This document shows, one piece after another, positions 35,031 to 47,304 of a DNA stretch of 64,000 nucleotides; positions within the stretch are counted from its first letter, which is position 1; every line of letters starts with the position of its first letter. The stretch covers positions 93,261,000 to 93,324,999 of the forward strand of contig JBOZIK010000001.1 of the NCBI GenBank assembly GCA_051453625.1, given 5' to 3'. The notes under the pieces were generated by a model. That model saw nothing but the letters and a program-made list of their open reading frames with translations, was not told where the DNA came from and searched no databases. The translations under genes and the position numbers were made by a program. The DNA comes from Welwitschia mirabilis (lineage: Eukaryota > Gnetophyta > Gnetopsida > Welwitschiales).

Positions 35031-37139
35031 TGAGATTGGGTAAACAAGTTAAATATATCATATGTATTCTCAACAATGACCCCCACAATTCATAAAAAAT
35101 GTAAAAAACGATGGAAATATATCTTGCTCCTCCTCAAGGTGTTAAAAATAAACAAGTAGATTTTTAAGTATGCCCCACATAAGGTAAAAATTCAAAGTAT
35201 TCAAACAAAAAATCTAATCCAAAGAATCATAGAAATGTTAATTTGTTCAACTTACCCTAATGAAGTACTACTTTTTAACCTATAGTTTATGAGAAATCAA
35301 GTGTAAAAGATAAAAATCTAAACTTTTCTCATAAAATACACAATTGATAATAACTTTTGAAATATGTAGTGAGAATCCAATCTATACATTCCAAATCAAA
35401 GAATGCGAAAAACAATCAACATACATGAAAATTATGTGTCAAAAGGCTAAAAAGTAGGTGAAAATTTAAAAAAATAAGAGGGATAAAAAAACATACCCCA
35501 TTTTCAGAAATTCACAAAAATCTTGTAAATATAGGAGTAAATCTCACAGGGACAGGTTTTAAAATGATGGTAAGGACTAGGGAAGTCATTGTCTCTTGAA
35601 GGTATGGATGAAAATAATGATAAAATGAAGAAAAAAAAGAGGAAGAAAGGATTTGACCATGGTTTTATTGCACTATCATCTAGAAAATAGCCCCTAGGAT
35701 GATCTTAAAAAAAAAAAAGATTATTATTTACCTGTGCTATCTAGACCACTAAGTAAATGATGGAACTTTGAAAAAGTTTGTAAAAATAATTATATAAACC
35801 AATAAAATTAGGCTAAAATATGATCATGAAGGTATTAGAATTTATCAAAAGACTTGGAAAAACAAGGAATGAGAAAGAATTGTGAAAAATAAAGATGAAG
35901 TGCAAAGCTCAAAATAATTGAAAACTATGTCTTAAAAAAATGCTAACTAGGATGAATTCTAATAATGAAGACTAAATAAATGTGTCTGAACTAAAAAATA
36001 AATAAGATAAAGCATAGAACTCCAGAAGATACAAGGAATCTCATAGAAACTATTGAAGCATAAAAGATTTTCTGTTTAATTCTGATGCTAAATAAAATGA
36101 TATATTATGAATGATAAACAAGGAAACTTCTAAAATATAAGGTTTTATATGAAGATAAGAAAAAGTGGAAATGAATTTAAAATAAAAAACTAAAAAAACC
36201 AAAGAAAAGCAAAATGAAAATAGACATAAGGAACATAAAGAAGATTGCTTACCTATCCTAAATTCTAACCTAGAAAACCCTAAAGAAAACTATCATAAAT
36301 CCATCTAAGGAAAAAAAGATAAAACATATAAACTCTATAAAGTTTCACTAAAAAAGGCAGTGATTATAATGATACCAAAAACTCAGATGCTTAGAATAAT
36401 AAATGATAAGATCAAAATCTAATCAGAAATAAACTTACTTACTCACACCTCAAAACGCACTCAAATCATCAAAAGTAAAATGATCATTTAGACATACTAA
36501 GAGTCTAAGAAATAAGTAATGCCTTTAGTGATACCAGAAAGACCACTGATCCCATGGTATTAAAGTTTATTACAACTTTTTCATGATGAGGGGAGTGTAA
36601 CCATAATCAAATAAGTAAAATCCCATGAAGCATAACCAACTAACCGCCTAGTGGAGTTCCCACAGCTACCAACACTATCAAAGGTTCTTTTCAAAAATAT
36701 TTACCTCAATGTAATAAGATATCATGGGAATCATATATTTTTCTTTAACCATATATATAACAGATTATGATCATTTTTTCTTTTTTTTCTTTTTTTACTT
36801 TTTTTAAAAAATAATTTCTACATGATTACACACTCAAAAAGATGAAGGTGGATAAGTGTGATAAAAGATAGAAAAGAACACTCCTAAACAATCAAAGACC
36901 TCACAACATTGAAAAACAAAGTACAAGAACTAAGGCATCTTCCTTTAAAGTGAAGTTCATAAACATGAAAATGTCTTAGATTGGGTGAATCCAATCTTAT
37001 CACTATAAATGCCCATGTATAAATACTAATTAGGGAATCTTCATAAAGCAACATATAAGTCAATCTTAAAATATGATCAAATGACATCATAACATCCATC
37101 AAAGGAATAATCTAAGAAATAATTCAAATAATAATACGA
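35031..37139 (-). other. Non-coding region between pol and the downstream ORF, unit 1
   Basis: No coding motif was found. It aligns with 51250-53500 of unit 2, with landmarks such as 'aaattctaacct' (36260 and 52570) and 'gatgagggga/gatgagagga' (about 36584 and 52905). The polypyrimidine run at 36773-36805 corresponds to the (TC)38 tract of unit 2. The minus frame at 36884-37102 has no counterpart in unit 2 and is not called. Confidence 0.6.
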
Positions 37140-38470
37140 TGGAAATCCTCCTCATTGAGGGCAACTTCCAAAACAAGTGCTTCTACCATATTCAGGATTG
37201 CACTGAAAGATTTTTCATATATTTTTAACCTTTATCCATTAAATTTTTGAATCTTCTTAGTATCTAGGTAGTAAATCTTAATAGAGCCATTAAAATGAAA
37301 TTTCTTTATAAGATAAGGACCTAACCATTTAGAGATCAACTTTTTATTCAAAAGACATACTCTAGTATTGTGTAAAATGATAAGTTGACCTAACTTAAAA
37401 TTTTTGTAAAGTAATTTTTTGTTATGTTTAAACTTAGCTTTGGATTTATGGATTAATTAATAATGTATGACATTAGTACATTTTTTATCAAGTGATATAA
37501 TTGGGATAATCTATGTCTAAAATTTTTATGAAGGTCTATAAGATTAAGTTGATAACAATCACAATAAAAGTTATAGTACACATCAACAAGTAAAACACAA
37601 ACTTTTCCATACACAAGTTCATAAAGTGAAAAAACAAGAGAATTACATTAAGTAGTATGGTAATCACAAAAAATCATCGTTAAGATTAGAAGCCCAAAGT
37701 TTCTTATTAATAGAAACAAGTTTTTGTAACATTTTCTTAATTTCTCTATTTGCATTTTCAACTTGATCATTAGTCTAAGGATGATAAGCATAAGATACTC
37801 TATGTTCTATTTTAATGGACAAAATAAGTTTCATAAAAAGTTAATTTATAAAATGAGTATCTTAATCACTAATGGCAGCCTTTAAAAAACCAAATCATTT
37901 AAAAATATGAGTTCTAAGATAAGTACAAATAGTTTAGACATCATTAAAATAAGTAGGAATAACTTTAACCCATTTAGTAATGTAATCTACAACCAGTAAA
38001 ATGTAAGTTTTTATTAGAAGGTGGGTAGGGCCTATAAAATAAATTCCTCAATAACAAAAGATTTAAATTTAAGAATATATCTAAGGGGCATATCTTGAGT
38101 ATGAATAAGACTACCATAATGCTGATAAGAATCATACCTTCTAGCAAAATCAAAATAATGTTAAGAAAGAGTAGGCCAATAAAAACTAGAACGATGAATT
38201 TTTATAACCATTTTCTATCCACTAAAATAACTTATACAAACACCACCATAACAAAGATAAAGGATATCATATTTTCCTAACTAGGCACACATTTTTGCAT
38301 AATTTGATCTTTACACCTACGATAAAGATAAGGCTCTATTCATTCATAGTTACCTATTTTATTTAGAAAGGATTTTCATTGATTATAACTCTAGTGTTAT
38401 GATGTTTTCATGTTAATAAGGTAATTAATAATATCAACATACCAATAAAAAGAATGAGTAGAAGATATAG
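37140..38470 (-). pseudogene. Integrase remnant, Athila-like unit 1
   Basis: Downstream of RNase H on the minus strand. The HHCC cysteine pair is degraded. Landmarks are a tail matching the 'GSIKIYYL...FKVNGxRLK' type ending near 37200-37290, and an Asn-rich core ending near 37760 where the 'HPQTNGQVE' block is expected ('HPKTNDQVENANREIKKML' with one stop, about 37730-37785). The latter is the clearest match and follows the second catalytic Asp region. No chromodomain follows. The short plus frame at 38095-38280 is antisense. Confidence 0.65.
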
Positions 38471-39700
38471 CAAAAAGCTATTCATCTAAACAGGAACCAT
38501 CATACAAAGAATAATCAAGAGGAGAAGAAGGATGAGATAAATGATCAATAATACAATTATGCTTTTCTGCTTTATTAATTATGGTTAATTCAAATTCTTG
38601 CATGAAAATAATCCATTTAGTCAATCTATCACTTGAATATTTCTTAGTCATAAAGTATTGAATCATAGAATAATTAGTATAAACATTTGTATGAAAGCCT
38701 AAAAGATAATGTCTAAGCATACCAAGGTAAAAGATAATTGCTAAGATTTTATTTTCTATAATAATAGTTCATTTGAGTTTTGGATAGAGTTTTACTATGG
38801 TAAGATATAAATTTAAAATCATTTTCATATTTTTGATAAAGTGCCCTATCCATGGTAAAATTACTCACATCACACATCAATTCAAAATATTTTTCTCAAT
38901 CAGGTCCCATTACAATAGGAGTATAAGAAAGTTTATGTTTAAGTTTATTAAAAGTAACCTAACAAGATTCATTCCATTTGAATTTATCTTTTTTTCTAGT
39001 AATGGGTAAATGAGTTTATAAATTTTTATATAATATTAAATAAATCAATGATAAAAATCACAATGATCAAGAAAGAATATAGCTTATTTTACATTAGTTG
39101 GTGGAGTTAGGTTTTGAATGATACCAATCTTTTTAGGGTCCACTCTAATCCCTTTCTTTGAAATATGATGACCTAAAATAATTTCAATCTCAACTAAAAA
39201 TAAATTTCTCCCAACTCAAATGTAGGCCGTTAGAAATGCATCTATCATGGACTTTCTCTAATCTTTTTACAATTTGTTTAAAATTTTCAGCATAAATAGA
39301 GAACTCATTCATAAAAATTTCTATTGAATCCTTTAACATATTAAAAAAATTCCCATCATAGCATATTAGAAAGTACCAAGAGCATTGCAAAGTCCAAATA
39401 ACTTGCATCTAAAAGCAAAAGTATCAAAAGATGAAATGAAAGTACTTTTAGCCTAATCCTCACTAACAATATAAACCTAATTATAACCACTATATTCATC
39501 AAGAAAATAATAAAAAGTGTGTCCTTGAATTCTATCAAGTATCTAATCAAGAAAAGGCAAAAGAAAATGGTATTTTTTGGTTACTTCATTTAATTTTTTG
39601 AAATTAATGCATATCCTTCACTTCCCACTTTTTTTAGGCACTACCGTCAAAGGGGTAACCCACTAACTATCAGCTATGGTATAAATGATTTTAGCATTCA
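38471..39700 (-). pseudogene. Reverse transcriptase and RNase H remnant, unit 1
   Basis: Copies the element RNA into DNA. On the minus strand: WVTPLTVVPKK (about 39620-39665), 'RICINFKKLNEVTKK' (about 39575-39620), DEYSGYN (about 39485-39505), 'FAFRCKLFGLCNA' (about 39375-39415), then the catalytic YxDD block degraded to MNEFSIYA (about 39295-39320), 'LGHHISKKGIRVDPKKIG' (about 39120-39175) and an 'IQNLTPPT' stretch. RNase H reads 'LRHYLLGFHTNVYTN' and 'WIIFMQEFELTIINK' (38478-38720). The Asp pair of YxDD is changed to Asn-Glu, so even with frames ignored this copy could not polymerise. Confidence 0.85.
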
Positions 39701-40239
39701 TTAATTTAATGATTTAATCTTTTACAACTTGCTTAAGAAATAGATTAATTCTATCTTAGGGTTACCTAATATGTTTTGCAATATCCTCAAGGTAGGTATT
39801 ATATTAAATAATTAAGATAGAAATGGCTATTAAATCTTTATGGGACAAAGTAAACACATTTACCTTACATTACAAAACTGAGATTAAGCTCAATTCTTAT
39901 TAAGGGAATGGAGTTTTATTGATTATTAAAGGTTTGCTTTTATCATTACATAGAAAGATATACTTTAGTCCACTAGGTAAAGGTTTTATATTCAAATTTA
40001 AATTTAAATTTTTATTTTCTTCTAAATTTTTAGGAAAATTCAATTTTATCTCAGACTATTATCTGGACATCAATAGAAAATGATTATTTTCAAAATAATA
40101 AATCTTAGTTTTACTTAGATCTTATAATTTTGCATAGCTAGCAAACTCATTCTTTCTACTCTTTAGATCAAAATAATCAATTCTAAATGATCAAAATTAA
40201 GTTGATCTTCATCAAAAGTTTTCAATTTATCTACTTTAA

Positions 40240-40770
40240 GTTGATCATCAAATAAAGTTAGCTAATGAAGTATTGACCATATTTTTTTAAGTGGATGATG
40301 TTGTATAAATAGACTTGATTTAATCTCCTCTTCCACACTTAAATCATTAACTAAATTTTTTCTAGTTGCATTAAATACTCTTATTATAAAATTCCTATTT
40401 TCTAAATGACACTCCATCATTCCTGTTCTAGTATCTATAATATAATGGGCTATTGCACAAAAAGCTCTTCCTAAAAGTAATTGATAACCACCATTATGTT
40501 TAACTTTTATCATAACCACATCAATAGGATATAATGTTCTTAAATTTAAATAAATAAATCCTTAATCATGCCTAAAGATTTCTTAACTGATGTATCTACT
40601 AATTCTAAAACAATTCTTGTAGGCTTTGTTTTATTATCCAATCTAAGTTATTAACAAATATTTAAGGTTATAATGTTGACACTTTCTCTTACATCAATTA
40701 AGGCATTCTTTATTATTCTATTTTTCCCCAGAGTAACACTAGTAGTTACTGCCCATAGATCCTTAAACTT
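40240..40770 (-). pseudogene. Retropepsin-like protease remnant, unit 1
   Basis: On the minus strand 'ALIDVRESVNIITLNICQLR' (about 40645-40705) matches the ALCDLGASVNILPxSIYxxL block, with the active-site Asp kept but the Gly after it changed. Downstream, 'MVMIKVKHNGGYQLLLGRAF' and the following residues (40262-40519) match the VDFIVLDMExxxPILLGRPFLATA block. The plus frame at 40673-40915 is its antisense. Protease lies between gag and RT as expected, with a poorly conserved linker at 39700-40240. Confidence 0.75.
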
Positions 40771-40999
40771 TGGACATTTCTGTAAAACTAAGTTATTAAT
40801 GGATTGGACTAGAAATAATTTGCTAGGAATAGTTCATTTCTATTTCCTCCTAATCAGATCATTTCACAACTTAGAATACTTAGAGTTCTCTTGTAAAATT
40901 TTCCAAAAATGGTAAATTTATACTTATATTTTATGTTAATTCTTTAAGATATTCATTAAAAGTAGGATTAGTATTCAGTATATCAAGCATAGGGGTAGT

Positions 41000-42569
41000 A
41001 GGTTTTTTAACTTTTTCATGAGAATAATTTTTCTTTTTATTTCTTAAAGGAGAAGTAAAAGAATGATTTTCTAAAATTTCTATATCCTCTTCCTTCTCAT
41101 CATTTTTATCATTTTAAGATGTTGAAGCCTTATGGATAGGAGGTATTGTCTTATTTCCACTTTTTTTTTTACAACTTTACAAGCTTTTTTAACTTTATTT
41201 GGGTGTCTTATTTCCACTTTTTATCACAACCTTATAATCTCTCTTAAATTTTTTTGGGTTTGGTGGAGGTTGTGTGGCAAGTAACCATTATGATATTTAT
41301 TTAGGAAGCATAGTTTGTTAAAAAATACTCACAAGGTTTTCAATATTGAAATTTATTATTTCTTAGGTTTTTCTTAACTCATTAATAGAATTTATAATTA
41401 GGTCATCTTAGTTTTATGCGTTGGATAAGCTTATTTAATTATTACAATTATTTGGTTGGAAATTTACATTCTTAAATATTTTTCTAAATGGTTAGAAATT
41501 AGGATGATTTATTTAAAATTTTTTAAAATTGAATTATCCATTCATCCTAGGTTGAAACTTGTTTTGATTTTGGATTTAACTTTGGCTTTGGTTTTAATTA
41601 AAGTTTGAAGACCTTTGATTAAAAGAACATTCTTATTTATAAATTCTTTCTATATAAGTTGGTAATAAAGGATACTCTTTCATTACATAATAGTTGTCTT
41701 TGCATAAATCACAAGTTAGAGCTTCTATTACCACCTTTGTATCTAAGATTATCTAATGTATTATTTTAAAGTTAATATAAAATCCTTAATGACATTAGAT
41801 GGTTATTTTTCAATCCTTACTTCCTCCTTCTCTTGCTTAACTTCCTTAAGATGTTTAATGATTTAACTTACTATTTAATTTTCTCTAGTGAGCGTTTAGA
41901 ATAAGTTTAACTCACTTCTAATAATTCTTCTAATACTATTAAAGAATTTTCTAATGTAAGGTTCATCAAATTTCCTTCATAAGAAAAATCAACAAGTTTT
42001 TTAATCTTCATGAGAAAAATCATCTACAGGATTCAAATGTCAATCAACAATAAACATCTCATAGGAAAAGGCATAATATTTATTAGGATGTTGTTGGAAG
42101 TTAGTTACTTCTTTCTTACATTTTCTTATAGTTGTTTCATTTATGAATCTCTTAATTAAAGCTTTTTGAACTTGGCTTCATGTTTTTAGACCCTTATGGG
42201 GAATTCTTTTTAACTAAATTTTAGCTTTTTCTTTTAAAGTAATGGAAAAAATTACTATAAAAGTTTTATCACTTATTATTTTCTTACCATTTTAAGAAGT
42301 AAGTACTAATTATCGATGTTTATAATATGTTATAAAGAATATTCATAGTAGTCATCACTAAAAATGGGATAAGAATTTAAATTCCTAAGTTCAATATCAT
42401 TACTAAAAATTAAATCAAAATGGGTTTGGATTTCATATTTTTTATTAGCTATAAGCTCTCTAAGGATGACATTAGCATTGGGATTTATAAGCATAGTCAT
42501 AGGGGTTCCAATAATAAGGGGCAGACTAGATGAAATAACTTTCTTTTGCTTTTGTGATGAACTGGGCAT
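41000..42569 (-). pseudogene. Gag remnant, Athila-like unit 1
   Basis: Starts at MPSSSQKQKK (42569). The capsid stretch 'IPHKGLKT' followed after one stop by 'SQVQKALIKRFINETTIRK' and 'NFQQHPNKYYA' (about 42100-42240) matches the SLPPGSIxTWxxLxxxFLxRFFPxxK...FxQxxxESxxEAWERFK block of plant gypsy gag. The zinc knuckle (41672-41713) reads CDLCKDNYYVMKEYP: the two leading Cys are kept, while His and the last Cys are both Tyr. Unit 2 keeps the His that is lost here. A Lys/Ser/Glu-rich stretch leads toward protease. Confidence 0.8.
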
Positions 42570-42799
42570 ATTTTAAAAATTTATTTTCTTATAAACTATT
42601 ATTTAAAAAATATTCTAAAATGTTTTTTTTTTTGCAAAATTAGATTCTAAAGTAATAAATGTAGAAATTTTAGAATTTTTAAACTTTATGTACTTTTGGT
42701 GTATGTACTTGAGTTAAATTCAAAGTCAATCAAATATTCTCGGATGTTTTTCTCTATGAAAACCACTCTATTTGATATTTTTATTTACTACTAGATTTT

Positions 42800-42988
42800 A
42801 AAAATAAAAAAATTATATACTTTAATAGTAGAAATAAAATGCAAAGCAGAAAATAATAATGCAAACACACTTATGCAAGTTAGTCTAGGAAAGAAAAAGA
42901 TAATGAACCTAAACTAATAATGCTCAATCTTGACAAAGGTTGCCCTCAAAACCTATATCACTAAAGAACCTATCATAGAATTAGAATT
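42800..42988 (-). repeat. Athila-like LTR c, left part
   Basis: Aligns with 31985-32170 of LTR b. It is cut at 42988 by the nested copia element and resumes at 50488. Compared with unit 2, about 700 bp holding the primer site and the outer LTR end are deleted between the gag leader (about 42790) and this point. Confidence 0.8.
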
Positions 42989-44620
42989 TGATAGGATCGA
43001 GAACCCTAGAGGGGGGTGAATAGGTTCTTTGAGAAATACAACATAATATTCTAAATGAATCCAATATTAAATAAAAACTTGTAGACAATAATTAACTAAT
43101 CCAAAATGTGCGTGAAAAGAGAAAATAATAGGAGTAAAGAAATAATAACTAAAAGCAAGTACCAAATGAATGCATGTAGGATTTATAGTGGTTTAGGAAA
43201 CCCCCTCCTCTACTTTCAATAATTAGCTTAGTCCCAAGTTAGATCCAGATTTTTGTTACTCCATCAGATATTCTAGGTTTACTTGTAACCTTTACAAATG
43301 GACTTTTCTAGGCTTAGTCTTAATCTTTGAATGGACTTTTTAAGGATTAACCTCAATTTTTGAGTAAACTTTTCAAGGCTTAGTCTCAATCTTTAATTGG
43401 AATTTTTAAGGCTTAGTCTTAACCTTTCATAATATAAAGTAGTGAGTAATAATGCAAAAAATGCATAGATATCACTCATACTTGATGCAATGGATTTGAT
43501 AGAGCTCTTCTCCTATAAATGTAAAATGGATGAAGCACTGAATTTGACTTTAAATGTAGAGATGATATAGATTATAGATCTTCCTTAGTTAGAAGTATAG
43601 ATGCCAAGATACAATAATGAGTATGACAAGATTATAGTACTCATTCCTTAGATCTAATAGAATAACATAATTGAAAATGTTTTCAAAGGATTCTATACTC
43701 ATCTATTCCATGACTATTTATACTAGAAGGATTTTAGGGTTTATTACATTTGAAATGCATTTTCAATGGCTATAAATAACTAGAAAATAGCTATCCAACT
43801 GCTATATAATTGATACACAATGACTAGAAAATTTTAGTTCCATTTCATTTGGTCAACCCCTCAGAATTCTAGTCAGCTCCATCTAGTGTTATGACTTACA
43901 CAGGTCACCTGAGTGAAAGTTTTGGTCACCTCAATTTCTTATGACTTTATGTCTGGTTGACCCCATCTAGGTCCGGTTGACCCTTTGTTTGGTTGCCCAT
44001 AATAAAATCTAATCACCTGCTTGTCCCGATAAAATTCTTTCCAATTTCTAGCATCATGTCCTGTTGACTCCTTTAGCTATTTGATCGACTCCATGATGAT
44101 TGGCTCAGGAGTATCAGCTACATAGTGCTCAAGTCTGGTTGAACCCATCATAGGTCCAGTCAACTTATTTGACAATCAATTCAAGAGTACTATTCCTTGG
44201 ATTACAGATCTAGTTATCCCCATCATAGGTCTAGTAAACTGCTTGTCATTTAGTCCAGGTATGTTATTTATCAGGTTCTTAAATCTGGTCGACCCCAAAG
44301 GATTGGGTTGACTCCTTGCCATTTAGTTCAGGGATATAGGTTCTTGAGGTTACAGGTCTAGTGGACCCCATCAAAAATCTAGTTAACCCCTCTAGATGCA
44401 ATTCATTTAGTCTATGTTATTCAGGTGTGGTTGACTCTTTAAAAGTATATTTGATATCTTAAGAGGGAAAAAGAACTGACAGGTTTCTAGTGCTGAGAAT
44501 TTAATGATTTCAGTTTCATCTTTAAACCTGTAAGTAATTAACATCTTTTATATAAGATATACAAAATTTTCTATACAAAAAACATTAGTTTAACATCAAT
44601 TAGTAAAACATAATCTAATA
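42989..44620 (-). repeat. 3' LTR of the nested copia element
   Basis: 1632 bp, plus-strand start TGATAGGATCGAG, end TAATCTAATA. It aligns with 48863-50487 throughout. A 'ctagaggggggtgaatagg' block near the start is the U5 end, read in reverse. Between 43840 and 44460 there are many decayed GGTCGACC-type units. Confidence 0.9.
43840..44460. repeat. Iterated GGTCGACC-like motif in LTR
   Basis: Repeated 'tctggttgaccccatc' and 'ctagtcaacccctt' units, spaced irregularly by 30-60 bp. Most copies read GGTTGACC or AGTCAACC, as expected if GGTCGACC lost its CpG by deamination; 'ctggtcgacccc' is kept near 44286. The other LTR has the matching block at 49700-50340. Confidence 0.75.
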
Positions 44621-44640
44621 ATATGCCCCTTTGACATTAG
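44621..44640 (-). promoter_or_regulatory. Polypurine tract of the nested copia element
   Basis: On the minus strand this reads CAAAGGGGCATAT, directly before the 3' LTR start. It fits the AAAGGGG-type plus-strand primer of copia elements. Confidence 0.65.
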
Positions 44641-45225
44641 TGGGAAATAATACTTAGCTGTGAAAACTTAGGACTTAGAAAAGCTCTCCTTTACAAAATG
44701 CTTATTATAAAATAATACTTTTTAAAACATGTTAGAACATTTAGAACAATAAAATTTTGTGCTATAAATGAAACTAATTTAATATGCATATTTGATAAAT
44801 TAAGGACACAACTTTATGAAAAGCATAATGTGATCATGTAAAATATTTAACACTTTAATCAGATATCACATATTAGAATTTATTTCTAACATGAGAATAT
44901 TTTAAACTTTTTAGATTAAGCACATATGATACCAATAGAGAAATATATTAAGCACATATGATATTAATAAAGAAACATGTTAAGCATATATAATTTACAT
45001 AAGAATGAAGGGATTTGAGATACTAATCAAAAACAATTTTAAAACATAATAGAAAAGTGCATGTAGATTTCATTAAACATAAGAAAAACATTACATACTA
45101 AAAAGTTCTCATCAAGAGAATACGTCTGAAATCATATAAAAAAATTCAACAAACAACTAATTGTTCCTATTTTGACATCAATGACAAAGGAGAGAACACA
45201 AAGCAAAACATAATCAGAAAAATTT
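44641..45225. other. Untranslated region of the nested copia element
   Basis: AT-rich sequence between the acidic end of the extra ORF and the polypurine tract. It contains two near-identical 'agcacatatgatat/aaagaaa' units near 44924 and 44950. No coding signal. Confidence 0.55.
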
Positions 45226-46263
45226 CTAATCAGACTTCTCCTCCTCCTCTTCTTGTTCTTCTTCTTTAGAGTCTTCTTATGAATCTTCTTCATCACCTCC
45301 CATGCATGATAAAATGGTTGCCTTTGTAGAGGTATCAATAATATCATAACTTACTGCTATGAGTGCTTCCTTTATGTGTTTGGTATGGGAATCAATCCGT
45401 CTTAGATATGATAGGGTCTCATTAGAAGAGGCCTCCTTTGGAGAGGGAGACTTTGAGAATTTCTTAGATGGGGTAAAGATGTGCATATAGAATAAAGTTG
45501 CATGCTCAATGAGTGCCATGAACTATAAGGTTTCCATTTTTGGATGAAAAATAACATGGAAATGATGACATAAACTTGTGATAAGCACAAAGTACAGTAA
45601 TGCCTAGTCCTGTGATAATCCAATTATGATATCATAGTATTTAGTATAATGGTAGAAGCATCAATAGAATGCTTAGTTCCTAAAAAATACATCAGATAGG
45701 CTCTATAGCAGGAGGCTTTATTATAATGCCCAGCTAAAGATAAAAAGTTACAAGTAAAAATCAAGTAAAGAAAATGGTATTTTGGTGTCAATAAGGAAGT
45801 AGAAAGGGTATGCTTCCAAGAGTACACCTTACCATAAATCTCCCTGGTAATAGTAGGCTTATATTCTATAGTATCTTGAAGAGGCTAAAACTCTTCATAG
45901 TCACCCTTAGGAAGATCAGTTAGCTCAAAAATGAAATTTTCTATTACTCTCAGCCACTTCACTAAAATGAACATTTAAAAGGTTCTAGAGTTATGATCAT
46001 ATGAAGCATTACAGTAAAATATCTAAGTAAGAAATGGATAAGTGGAGCCAAAAACATCTAAAATGTAATCAAGATCCTAATATCTCAGGAGTTGAATAAC
46101 TTCCCTAATCTGAGATTGCTATAGACCGCGCTTGATACACTGGTTTATTCTCAAACTTTTCTAAGAACTTCTTAATGTCTTCCTCAGACATCCCCTAGTA
46201 GAAAATAGTAGGACCCCTTGAAGAATATTCCTTCACTCTCCTTCTAGATGAGCTTTCAACCAT
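45226..46263 (-). pseudogene. Extra ORF, putative plant transposon (Transposase_32-like) domain
   Basis: Starts at the ATG complement 46261-46263 with MVESSSRRRVKEYSSRG. A 'MSEEDIKKFLEKFENKPVYQ' stretch follows (about 46120-46180). In the middle, 'ASCYRAYLMYFLGTKHSIDA' (about 45655-45715) matches the RAxLxYxLxTGxxIDVxxII core of the 'putative plant transposon protein' domain. Then come 'LSYLRRIDSHTKHIKEALI', a helical stretch (about 45350-45410), and a tail rich in Asp, Glu and Ser (45226-45300). At least three frameshifts and several stops break it. It sits where integrase and RT belong. Its role is unknown; the domain match is from memory of the family and should be tested. Confidence 0.6.
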
Positions 46264-46439
46264 TTCAAGGACTTTGAAAGTAAGGAATATAAGAAAAAAG
46301 CACTAGATTTGAGAATAAAGCTCTGGATCTAGAAGAAAGAGCTCTAAATCTAAGAGATGGAGAAGGCTATAATACAAGAAAATTAATTTAAGGTCCTCTT
46401 TATTTTATAGACTATGCAACATAAGGTGAAACGAAAAAA

Positions 46440-46690
46440 TAAATCAGGTCCACTGACGATACTTCTGCACTATAATCCATCAAGTCTAGTTGACCACTTG
46501 AGATTCTAGTCAACTCATTGAGATGCAGGCCTATAGTACCAGAAGAGGTCTAGGAAACTGGGCTTTTAGGCCAGTTGATCAACCACATCCAGTTAACCAA
46601 ATCATAGATCTATTCGATCGCCCTACCATTAGCAAAGAACAGTGAGTAAACCCTCAGTTCATTTTATTGATTGATAAGTGAATTATAGAA
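46440..46690. repeat. LTR-like GTTGACC-rich segment inside the copia element
   Basis: Between protease and the extra ORF lies text like the LTR motif block: 'tctagttgaccacttgagattctagtcaactc' (46484-46515), 'ccagttgatcaaccacatcc', 'ccagttaaccaaatcatag'. It is followed by GGGTGTTACA near 46693. It may be a piece of LTR carried in when pol was lost. Confidence 0.55.
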
Positions 46691-47190
46691 ATGGGGTGTT
46701 ACATTAGAGTTTCCTAGAAAACATTTAGATTTATCAAAATTTAGGCTAACATTTCCTTTGTACATGTCATAGTTCTTATGATTTAACTAATTAATTAAAT
46801 TAATATCTATTCTATAGATATTATCTACTTGTTTTGCATTAGAGACAACAACATTTGTTTTCTCATTTACAAATTTGCATTTCGATTTTCCAAAGATTAC
46901 TTTATCTCCTTTATCACATAATTGAGTAATACTTAATAAGTTATGTTTTAAATCATTTACACAAAGAACATCATAAATTTTAGGTAACTTACCTCCTTTA
47001 ATGCATCATGTACCTTCTATCTTTGCCTTTTTATTGCTTCCAAAAATGACTTATCCCCAATTAATACTCCTTTGGTGCTAAAAGTTTGATCTTTCTCCAA
47101 ACATATGCCTTGAGTGTCCACTATCTAGATATCAATTATTTATACTTGATTCATTGAGAGCTATCTCTGTTTAAAAACTTTTGATATTGT
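46690..47190 (-). pseudogene. Copia protease remnant
   Basis: On the minus strand YLDSGHSRHMFGER (about 47089-47131; catalytic Asp at 47123-47125) matches the YLDSGCSRHMTG active site of copia protease. Then comes a 'NDLKHNLLSITQLCDKGDK' stretch (about 46905-46960), matching the DLKHNLLSISQLCDKG block, and a 'KSKCKFVNEKTNVVV' segment. Frameshifts and a few stops break it. The pre-integrase finger and everything beyond are gone after about 46690. Confidence 0.88.
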
Positions 47191-47304
47191 TAGCTATAAC
47201 CCACTTAGTATTATTAGACTTAGGTGATACTCTTCTCTTAGGAATAAATCTAAATGATAAAATATTTATAGAATCTGAGAAAAGAATTAATTATTTAATT
47301 TTGT

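Noticed and set aside
40673-40915. 80-codon plus frame
   Set aside because: It is the antisense of the Athila-like protease remnant.
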